From: Spirosomataceae bacterium
GTDB lineage: Bacteria > Bacteroidota > Bacteroidia > Cytophagales > Spirosomataceae
Direction of reading: 5' to 3'
Length of the DNA stretch: 39,908 nucleotides
NCBI GenBank assembly: GCA_022702045.1
Contig: JAKONH010000017.1
Coordinates: forward strand, 1 to 39,908
Part shown: piece after piece, positions 33,450-39,908 of the stretch
Numbering within the stretch: position 1 is the stretch's first letter
Layout: each line of letters begins with the position of its first letter
Notes under the pieces: model-generated
What the model was told of the DNA's origin: nothing
Database searches by the model: none
What the model saw: only the letters and a program-made list of their open reading frames with translations
Made by a program: the position numbers and the translations under genes

Positions 33450-36431
33450 TCAGCGCGTTCGAATCGTCAGGCTGGCGGTATCGTCTTCCCCATTGGTGTA
33501 GCCATTGCCGGGCGTGCTGTCGGGGTCGCTGATGGATGAACTGCTGATCTGGGCCTGTAGCCTTCCCGCCGTGCTGACCCGAACCGTAAACCGGACGGAT
33601 GTCGAACTAGCCGATGAAACCCCCGTTATCGTTCCCGATACGACCTGCCCTGACTGGCTTAACGGACTGCCACTGAGCAATTGCCAGCTACTCGGTAGCA
33701 GTACCTGTATACCCGTTGACGACGCAGTGGCCCCGCCCCGATTACTGACTGTAAGGCTGACATCGAGTGTGCCATTCTGCAGTACGGTCAGCTGACTGGT
33801 GCTCAGTGCCAGACTTAGATCAGCGGAGTTAGTGCTCGTCGCCGGCTGATTCGATTGCACCGTTGGCAGCGGCACCTGATTTGGGTTGGGAGAAGCGTAC
33901 AGCGTGTCTTTCACGGGTACCGTGCGTAGATCAATGATAGCGGCATCGTCCTGGCCATCGCCGGTACCTGAGTTGGGCTGGCTGTCGGGGTCGGGTGTCT
34001 GGCAGGCCGTCACTTGGGCGGCTAAGGCGTAATTGCCGGACTGCATGGCCTGTAACCGAACTATGTAATTTGTCTGGCTACCAGCTGACAATGAACCGGC
34101 ATTGATGGTAACCACCCCACTTGTCGAGCTGATACCGCTACCCCTGGCATCAATGAACGATAAACCAGCAGGTAAGCGGCTTTGCAGCACAACGTTTTGT
34201 GCCGTTGCCGGGCCGTCGTTGGTCACGGACAAGGTGTAGGTCACGGGTTTAGTGAGCGTTACCACGCGGGCATCGGCCTGCATGCTCATCGACAGATCGG
34301 CCAGATTGACGATGCTGTTGCAAACGACAAACGCTTCGCTGGCTGCACTGCTCACGACCGGGCTACTGGCCACCAGGCGGATTCGCCGGATGTCACCGGG
34401 ATTGGTCGTAGCGGGTAGCGTCACCGAAATCGGGCTGCTTGTACCACTACCAATGGCTACCGGGTTGCTGAACGAGCCGCTGGTATCGGAAAGCTGCACG
34501 GTATAAAGATTTGTCGCATTGACAGGGCTTTCCGTCCGGGTGAAACCAACCGTAAATGAATTGCCGGGGCAAACATTCGGAACCGGGTCTGTGAGCGTTA
34601 GGATGGGCGGTACGGCGGTTACGGGTTCTGACCCCTGATATAGGGTTGTCCGGCCGTACAGGAACGTTGTTTCAAACCAGATGCCCTCACCTGTACTGCC
34701 CTGTTTTCGCACCGACAGGCGATAACGACCCGGTTCGACTCCCCCGACGGCTAGCGCAATGGGTGGATAGTTACGAACGTAATTGAAGTCCGCAAATTCG
34801 GTGTAGTCGGGTGCCTGGCTGACAGGTTGCGCTATACGCCAGGCGGTATCGGGGAATGAACCGCCATCGAGTCGTTGCAATCGGGTTTCAATCGTCGTAT
34901 TGGCTTGAATCAGGGCAAAAAAGCCGTGGCTGTCGGTCTCATAGCGATACCCGATGCGGACGATGTCTGAATCAGATGTACCCCCCTGCACAATGGCTGG
35001 GGTAGGGGTATCGTAGGAACTACCTGAAGCAGCCGAACTAACGGTAAATGATTCGCTCAACGTTCCAGTCAGCACCGGCGCTGTTGCCACCGTGCGCAAT
35101 CGATAACTACCGTTCAGGCCTGCCGGTAACGTAAGCGACAGTGGATTGGTCAGCCCACGGGGCGACTCAGCAACGATGGCATTGGTGTTGGCATTGACTA
35201 ACTGAAGGTAGTACTGATTACCCGAGTCGGTAGGGGCGGTGCGGAAAGACGGGGCCAACAGCACATCACCGGGGCGGTTGACGAGAGAAAGTGGATAGCC
35301 GCTCGTCAGCAGCGACGAAGCATCGGCAGGCGTGTAAGGTGTCGAGCGGGTAAAGAAATCGGTGTTCAGGCTCTGGTCCCAGCGGTCGATGAAGCGAACA
35401 AGCCCGTTGCCCGACAAATGCACGTTGTCGCCCAGCCGGTTATCAGAACCTATAAGGTCGTCGGTCGAAGGGCCGTTAAACACGTCGTTGACTTCGTTTG
35501 CCAGTCGGTTCTGTGCGGCAATAACGCCGGGGTTGGTCGCTCCCTGCGTATACGATACCCGTGATACAAGCCACGCCAGCTGGTTGAATGGTACCTGCTC
35601 CCGGCTTTTATCGATAACGGCTTTCAGATTGGCAAAATACGTGGTTTCCGACGAGCCGATGTCGCCCTCGCCCTGATGCCACAGGACGGCTCGCATACCC
35701 GTTCGGGCAACGTAGCTACGCAGCACACTGCCCAGCCGCTGATAAGGCAGTAAATCCCCCGACGTTCCGGCTGCCGACTGCTGCCACTGGGTGCTGGATG
35801 TTCCCGGTTGAGCGGCTCCCAGAAACAGCACCGGGACATTGAGCCGACTGACAAGCTTGTCGCCCAGCCGGGCCCAGATGTGTGGTGGCTGGCTGGGACC
35901 TATGTTACTACCAGAACTGGCGTGGCCGAACTGTAACGGATATAGCTGTTCTTCGATACGGTTGATCTGTCGAATGTCGACGCAGGAGACCCGATCATCG
36001 GTAGCGCCGGGTTCCCGTTCGAAGCCGCCTACCGCGTTGGATTGCCCGGCTACGACGAACACTTCCCCCACACCGACCCGATTGACAGACGCCTGCGCTA
36101 CTACCGATCCGTTCGCTATGGCCCTGACGTCAAGCCGGTACCAGCCTGCCGGGACAGTGACGAATCCCCGAAATACGCGCGATTCCGATAGGAGCGATAA
36201 GCTTGTCCAGGCGGTTACAGAACCCTGCCCGATGGCCAGTGGCACAAACCGCGCGTCGATGGTAGTAGTTGTGGCAGGTGCTGTGCCGGTGACGAGTATA
36301 CTGGCCTGATTGGCCTGACTGCGCTGAAAGACCATGCGAGTCACCGGGCTGGTGATGGTCAGTTGTGCGGAAACAGAAAACGAGCATAGGCCTGCCAATA
36401 GCAGCGTAAGCCACACAACACGAAAAATCAT
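33450..36431 (-). CDS. Large secreted SGNH esterase-like protein with DUF11 repeats
   Basis: 993 residues with a signal peptide ('LLLAGLCSFSVSAQ'). After a beta-rich region (about 25-125) comes an SGNH/sialate acetylesterase-like domain (about 126-370): 'VFVVAGQSNAVGGF' holds the nucleophile Ser, 'LWHQGEGDIG' the oxyanion region and 'LGDNVHLSGNGL' the Asp-x-x-His pair. Two to three beta domains follow, then two DUF11-type repeats near the C-terminus ('ADLSMSMQADARVVTLTKPV' and 'ADLSLALSTSQLTVLQNGTL', each with LPxxxx). Repeats of this type extend surface proteins. It probably de-esterifies an extracellular polymer. No sorting domain was seen at the end. Confidence 0.87.
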   Translation of the reverse strand: MIFRVVWLTLLLAGLCSFSVSAQLTITSPVTRMVFQRSQANQASILVTGTAPATTTTIDARFVPLAIGQGSVTAWTSLSLLSESRVFRGFVTVPAGWYRLDVRAIANGSVVAQASVNRVGVGEVFVVAGQSNAVGGFEREPGATDDRVSCVDIRQINRIEEQLYPLQFGHASSGSNIGPSQPPHIWARLGDKLVSRLNVPVLFLGAAQPGTSSTQWQQSAAGTSGDLLPYQRLGSVLRSYVARTGMRAVLWHQGEGDIGSSETTYFANLKAVIDKSREQVPFNQLAWLVSRVSYTQGATNPGVIAAQNRLANEVNDVFNGPSTDDLIGSDNRLGDNVHLSGNGLVRFIDRWDQSLNTDFFTRSTPYTPADASSLLTSGYPLSLVNRPGDVLLAPSFRTAPTDSGNQYYLQLVNANTNAIVAESPRGLTNPLSLTLPAGLNGSYRLRTVATAPVLTGTLSESFTVSSAASGSSYDTPTPAIVQGGTSDSDIVRIGYRYETDSHGFFALIQANTTIETRLQRLDGGSFPDTAWRIAQPVSQAPDYTEFADFNYVRNYPPIALAVGGVEPGRYRLSVRKQGSTGEGIWFETTFLYGRTTLYQGSEPVTAVPPILTLTDPVPNVCPGNSFTVGFTRTESPVNATNLYTVQLSDTSGSFSNPVAIGSGTSSPISVTLPATTNPGDIRRIRLVASSPVVSSAASEAFVVCNSIVNLADLSMSMQADARVVTLTKPVTYTLSVTNDGPATAQNVVLQSRLPAGLSFIDARGSGISSTSGVVTINAGSLSAGSQTNYIVRLQAMQSGNYALAAQVTACQTPDPDSQPNSGTGDGQDDAAIIDLRTVPVKDTLYASPNPNQVPLPTVQSNQPATSTNSADLSLALSTSQLTVLQNGTLDVSLTVSNRGGATASSTGIQVLLPSSWQLLSGSPLSQSGQVVSGTITGVSSASSTSVRFTVRVSTAGRLQAQISSSSISDPDSTPGNGYTNGEDDTASLTIRTR

Positions 36432-36577
36432 TCAAAAAAGGATAAAGCAGTGTAAAGCCGTTTTTTATTTAACGATACACAAAGGTAGTTACAAAAAAAA
36501 GAGAACCCCGTATGCATCAGCTGGTTGAGCAGCCAATGTCTACAGGGTTTCCCACAAAAATCCTGCCTAATGTATAC

Positions 36578-38359
36578 TTATTTGGTAGGTACAGTAGTTG
36601 CTATTTTCAGCTCGTCAAGCTGCTTATTGGCAATTGCTGAGGGCGAATCAATCATCACGTCGCGGCCCGAGTTGTTTTTGGGAAAAGCAATGAAGTCGCG
36701 AATGGAATCGGAACCGCCAAACAGCGAGCAGAGCCGGTCGAAACCGAAGGCCAGTCCGCCGTGCGGGGGCGCACCGTATTCGAACGCATCCATCAGAAAG
36801 CCGAACTGCGCTTTGGCTTCTTCATCAGAGAAGCCGAGCAGGCTGAACATGCGGGCCTGCAGGTCGCGGTTGAAAATCCGGATCGACCCACCGCCTACTT
36901 CCGTACCGTTGATCACCAGATCGTACGCGTTGGCACGGACCATGCCGAGCATCTCTTCCTTATCGAGCAGTGCAATATCCTCGGGTTTGGGCGAGGTAAA
37001 GGGGTGGTGCATTGCAAACCAGCGGGCTTCCTCTTCGCCGTATTCCAGTAGCGGGAAGTCGAGCACCCAGAGCGTGCTGAACACGTTTGGGTCGCGCAGG
37101 CCCAGGCGGGTGCCCATTTCCAGCCGCAACTCGTTCAGCTGCTTGCGGGCTTTGGCAGAATCACCCGAAACAATGAGCATCAGATCGCCGGGTTTGGCTC
37201 CAAACTGTACGGCCCATTTCTGCAGGTCTTCTTCCGAATAAAACTTGTCGACCGACGATTTGAGCGTGCGATCTTCGTTGTAGCGAACGTAGATCAGTCC
37301 TTTCGCGCCAATCTGTGGGCGTTTTACCCAATCAGTCAGTTCGTCGATTTGCTTGCGGGTGTAGTGGGCGCAGCCGGGTACGTTGATACCCACGACCAGC
37401 TCGGCCGAATCGAACACGCCAAAGCCTTTGCCCGACGTCAGATCGACTGTGTCGAACGTGCCTTTCAGTTCCACAAACTTCATCTCGAAGCGGGTGTCGG
37501 GCTTGTCGGAACCGTAGAACTTCATGGCGTCGGCATAGGTCATGCGCGGCACTTCGGCCAGGTCGATGCCCTTCACGCTTTTGAACAGATGGCGCACCAG
37601 CCCTTCGAACATATTCAGCACATCTTCCTGCTCCACGAACGACATTTCACAGTCGATCTGTGTAAATTCCGGTTGCCGGTCGGCACGCAGGTCTTCGTCG
37701 CGGAAACACTTGACAATCTGATAGTACCGGTCGAAGCCTGACACCATCAGCAGTTGTTTAAACGTCTGTGGCGACTGAGGTAGGGCGTAGAATTCGCCGG
37801 GGTTCATGCGGCTGGGTACCACAAAGTCACGCGCGCCTTCGGGCGTTGATTTGATCAGCACCGGCGTTTCAACTTCGATAAACCCCTGGCCGTCCATGTA
37901 AACCCGGGTTTGCTGCGCCATACGGTGCCGCAGTTCGAGATTTCGGCGGACGGGGTTACGGCGCAGGTCGAGGTATCGGTATTTCATCCGCAGGTCGTCG
38001 CCCCCGTCAGTGTCATCGTCGATCAGGAAGGGCGGCAGTTTGGCGGGGTTCAGCACAGTAAGCTCCGTTACTTTCAGCTCGATATCGCCGGTTGGAATGT
38101 TCGGGTTTTTCGATTTCCGTTCGATCACCGTACCGGTTGCCTGCACCACAAATTCGCGGCCCAGCGAACGGGCTGTCGTGAAGAGTTCAGGCGCCGTTTG
38201 TCCGTCTTCGAGCAGCAGTTGAGTGATGCCGTAGCGATCGCGCAGGTCGATCCAGAGTACCCCCCCCTTGTCGCGGATGGTCTGTACCCACCCAGCCAGG
38301 GTAACGGTGGTATTAGCGTCGGAAAGGCGGAGTTCTCCGCAGGTTTTGGAACGAAGCAT
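36578..38359 (-). CDS. aspS: Aspartate-tRNA ligase
   Basis: 593 residues, the bacterial form with a GAD insertion. Order: OB-fold anticodon-binding domain (1-105, '[20 protein letters not shown]', then '[12 protein letters not shown]'), catalytic core with class II motif 2 ('[19 protein letters not shown]'), the GAD domain (about 280-420), and motif 3 ('[14 protein letters not shown]'). It charges tRNA-Asp, and this housekeeping gene confirms a chromosomal setting. It stands alone; the gap upstream contains an inverted repeat. Confidence 0.98.
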   Translation of the reverse strand: MLRSKTCGELRLSDANTTVTLAGWVQTIRDKGGVLWIDLRDRYGITQLLLEDGQTAPELFTTARSLGREFVVQATGTVIERKSKNPNIPTGDIELKVTELTVLNPAKLPPFLIDDDTDGGDDLRMKYRYLDLRRNPVRRNLELRHRMAQQTRVYMDGQGFIEVETPVLIKSTPEGARDFVVPSRMNPGEFYALPQSPQTFKQLLMVSGFDRYYQIVKCFRDEDLRADRQPEFTQIDCEMSFVEQEDVLNMFEGLVRHLFKSVKGIDLAEVPRMTYADAMKFYGSDKPDTRFEMKFVELKGTFDTVDLTSGKGFGVFDSAELVVGINVPGCAHYTRKQIDELTDWVKRPQIGAKGLIYVRYNEDRTLKSSVDKFYSEEDLQKWAVQFGAKPGDLMLIVSGDSAKARKQLNELRLEMGTRLGLRDPNVFSTLWVLDFPLLEYGEEEARWFAMHHPFTSPKPEDIALLDKEEMLGMVRANAYDLVINGTEVGGGSIRIFNRDLQARMFSLLGFSDEEAKAQFGFLMDAFEYGAPPHGGLAFGFDRLCSLFGGSDSIRDFIAFPKNNSGRDVMIDSPSAIANKQLDELKIATTVPTK

Positions 38360-38380
38360 GAGTTCTTAATGAGTGACGGA

Positions 38381-38445
38381 GTGAATGATAGAATGAGTGA
38401 ATGAAAATCGCTTAGACCGGCTTATTCACTCATTCTATCACTCAC
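38381..38445. repeat. Inverted repeat upstream of aspS (GTGATAGAATGAGTGAAT family)
   Basis: GTGAATGATAGAATGAGTGAAT (38381-38402) faces its reverse complement at 38424-38445 with one mismatch over 22 bases. The stem is related to the one at 39265-39323, so the two are members of a third intergenic palindrome family in the window. It lies within 90 bases of the aspS start, in its leader or promoter. Confidence 0.75.
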
Positions 38446-38556
38446 TTAGTCAAAATGGATTTCTGCAAAGGTAGGGAGTTTGCCCAAACCGGCGCAGTAA
38501 GCACTTTAGCAGCTTGCCGATTCAATCATCCAGTCAATCAACAACTCGATCATTTT

Positions 38557-38592
38557 CATGAATTTGATCAATAGCATGAATTTGATCAATAG
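38557..38592 (+). promoter_or_regulatory. Tandem 18-base repeat, candidate antitoxin operator
   Basis: CATGAATTTGATCAATAG occurs twice back to back (38557-38574 and 38575-38592), ending 12 bases before the antitoxin ATG. Each copy contains the palindrome TTGATCAA. A spacing of 18 bases is close to two helical turns, as expected for cooperative binding by a dimeric antitoxin or toxin-antitoxin complex controlling its own promoter. Confidence 0.65.
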
Positions 38593-38604
38593 ACAGCTAC
38601 AGCG

Positions 38605-38844
38605 ATGAGCATAACCGTTAACATTGATGAGCAATTAGTGACCGACTTAGGCCGGGAGGAAGTGGAGCGGGAGTTTGAAAAAGCAATTGAACGACTGGAA
38701 CGGCGGCAATTGGCCCGGCAGATGGCTGATGATCTACAGGATATCGACCTAACCAACGACCCCGATTGGCAGAGAGCCCGCGACGAAGCGTGGAAGCAGT
38801 ATGGGCATCGTTACACGCCAGCCGTAAACAAAAATGAACAGTAA
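38605..38844 (+). CDS. Antitoxin-like protein of a VapBC-type module
   Basis: 79 residues. The protein is highly charged and helical ('LGREEVEREFEKAIERLERR', then 'MADDLQDIDLTNDPDWQRAR'), the look of a small antitoxin with a disordered, toxin-binding C-terminus; an N-terminal beta strand ('MSITVNIDEQLV') could be a ribbon-helix-helix-like dimerisation end. It overlaps the next gene by 11 bases, the classic toxin-antitoxin layout. The tandem repeat upstream fits autoregulation. It looks intact although its partner is broken. Confidence 0.72.
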   Translation: MSITVNIDEQLVTDLGREEVEREFEKAIERLERRQLARQMADDLQDIDLTNDPDWQRARDEAWKQYGHRYTPAVNKNEQ

Positions 38845-39264
38845 CGACTACGTGCCGGATGCTAATATGTTAATGAGTCTGCTGATTGGTGGCAAAGCGT
38901 CGACAGTCAATTTTCTTGATCAATTCAATTTCTATTTTCCCACTTTATCGTCAATGAATTGGACTTGTATACCGACCTTATTCGCCAAAAGACTCGGTTT
39001 TCAGACGAGCAACTGAGTCGATATACACTAGAACTGTTTCGACGTATACCCATTGTTCCTCGCTTAGCTATCAACGAGACTATTTTGGTTGAAGCGAATG
39101 AGTTGTGTACAGGAATAGATGTTAAAAATAATGCATACGTATCTCTTTCATTGGCGTTTAGCTTTCCGTTGGATACCCGCGACAAGCTATTGCACACTGG
39201 CTTACGCAAAAAAGGCTTCCGCAATGTCATGCTCTTTGATGCGTTTCTAGAAAAGATGCAGTAG
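38834..39264 (+). pseudogene. PIN-domain (VapC-like) toxin, frameshifted
   Basis: ATG 38834 starts 'MNSNDYVPDANMLMSLLIGG' with the first PIN Asp. The reading shifts at the CCC run 38939-38941; one missing C would rejoin 'FNFYFP' to 'HFIVNELDLYTDLIRQK', which carries the conserved Glu and stays open to the stop at 39264. In the later part 'GIDVKNNAYVSLSLAF' shows Asn where PIN proteins of this type have Asp (KD), while 'LDTRDKLLHTGLRKKGF' keeps the last Asp. So the toxin is doubly damaged, by a frameshift and a catalytic substitution. The restored protein would be about 143 residues. The stop TAG is part of a GTAG at 39261-39264. Confidence 0.78.
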
Positions 39265-39323
39265 TTGAGTGTTAGAATGATTGAGTGGTGGGACGAGCTT
39301 TACTCAATCATTCTAACACTCAA
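39265..39323. repeat. Perfect inverted repeat between convergent genes
   Basis: A perfect 22-base inverted repeat (39265-39286 with 39302-39323), loop 15 bases, stem beginning TTGAGTGTTAGAATGATT. It directly follows the toxin stop codon; the four bases before the stem are GTAG and contain that stop (39262-39264). The other side ends 8 bases from the M20 gene stop. It probably also works as a terminator for both convergent genes, and is a relative of the repeat at 38381-38445. Confidence 0.85.
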
Positions 39324-39331
39324 TAAATCAA

Positions 39332-39908
39332 TTATTTCCGGTAATCCAGCGCGGGTTTGCGGTTGCCGAGCAGGGCTTCGTAGTTGAAGTCGGCCCCGCG
39401 TTTCTGCTGCCATTCGGCGCGGGCTTTCTCGATCAGCGCGGGGTTTTTGTAGAGATCAAGCGCCGTCAGGGCGAGGGTCTTGGCCGCAACCAGCATGCCT
39501 TTCTGGCCAATGCCCATACCGCTGGCAGCTGTCGATTGCCAGCTATGCGCCGACGAACCCGGTACCCATGTCGCCGTCGACAAGCCAACGGTAGGCACGG
39601 TCCAGCTTACGTCGCCGACGTCGGTAGAGCCACCACTCGTCGCACTTTCAGACGCATCCCGGAAGTCTTTCACCGTAGCGGCCTCCTCGATGGGGACTTT
39701 CTTGTCAAAGGTCGTGCTGATCTGTTTGGCGAAGGCGGTTTCCTCCGCATTGTACTGCACACCGCCCACCGTTTTCAGGTTCTGATGCATCACTTCGGCC
39801 AGCGTGACGTTGGGCAGCAGGTTGAAAACGCCCCCCAGAATTTCCCACTCGACTTTAGTGCCGGTTCCTTTGGCGGCTCCTTCGGCTGCATTCTCGATGC
39901 GTTTCCAG
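39332..39908 (-). CDS. M20-family amidohydrolase (AbgB-like), C-terminal part
   Basis: The frame is open to the right edge, so the gene begins outside the window and about 192 C-terminal residues are seen. The visible part matches the p-aminobenzoyl-glutamate hydrolase-like M20 group: 'KRIENAAEGAAKGTGTKVEW' and 'EILGGVFNLLPNVTLAEVMH' come from the dimerisation domain. 'GGSTDVGDVSWTVPTVGLST' and 'SAHSWQSTAASGMGIGQKGM' hold the late acidic and His positions of the catalytic zinc site. It would hydrolyse an N-acyl or peptide-like amide bond. Confidence 0.9.
   Translation of the reverse strand, partial: WKRIENAAEGAAKGTGTKVEWEILGGVFNLLPNVTLAEVMHQNLKTVGGVQYNAEETAFAKQISTTFDKKVPIEEAATVKDFRDASESATSGGSTDVGDVSWTVPTVGLSTATWVPGSSAHSWQSTAASGMGIGQKGMLVAAKTLALTALDLYKNPALIEKARAEWQQKRGADFNYEALLGNRKPALDYRK

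Noticed and set aside
36525-37241. A 238-residue plus-strand gene opposite aspS
   Set aside because: Low-complexity Ser/Arg-rich translation antisense to a clear housekeeping gene.

Overview
The window reads as a chromosomal segment of a Bacteroidota bacterium, most likely Cytophagales with a Spirosoma-like flavour. This is inferred from a SusC/SusD pair, Bacteroidota-type lipoprotein signals, few Shine-Dalgarno sites, moderately high GC, and GTAG-footed intergenic palindromes. No rRNA, tRNA or CRISPR array was seen.

Layout. 1-5.1 kb: the end of a polysaccharide utilisation locus (SusC, SusD, a GH144-like beta-1,2-glucanase), closed by a strong terminator. 5.2-9.3 kb: a lipoprotein, two unrelated Na+/H+ antiporter-type proteins (the second is NhaD) and a small HExxH protein. 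9.3-10.7 kb: a broken gene with two Trp-to-stop changes beside an HNH endonuclease. 10.9-13.6 kb: a GH2 hydrolase and a membrane-anchored protein. 13.7-18.1 kb: the most unusual block. A WGR-PARP ADP-ribosyltransferase sits in a leftward operon with two paralogous small proteins and a winged-helix-like protein, facing a rightward WYL regulator and a DUF1905/YdeI-like protein. 18.2-25.9 kb: SDR, aldo/keto reductase, lipoproteins, ABM-domain protein, a decayed PIN toxin module, serine hydrolase, metalloprotease-like lipoprotein and MFS transporter. 25.9-26.7 kb: a REP-associated tyrosine transposase (RAYT) sandwiched between two REPINs. 26.7-33.4 kb: a frameshifted GH43 gene, M1 aminopeptidase, a pirin-like protein coupled to a frameshifted gene, transaldolase and a YtxH-like protein. 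33.4-39.9 kb: a large secreted SGNH/DUF11 protein, AspS, a VapBC-like module with a broken toxin, and the end of an M20 amidohydrolase.

Two themes stand out. First, five inverted pairs of GTAG-footed palindromes (REPINs) are scattered around one RAYT, and several GTAG feet from this and other palindrome families supply the TAG stop codon of the adjacent gene. Second, the PARP/WYL locus looks like an undescribed stress or defence module. Five genes or modules are visibly decaying; some of the indels could be assembly errors, but the nonsense codons are harder to explain that way.
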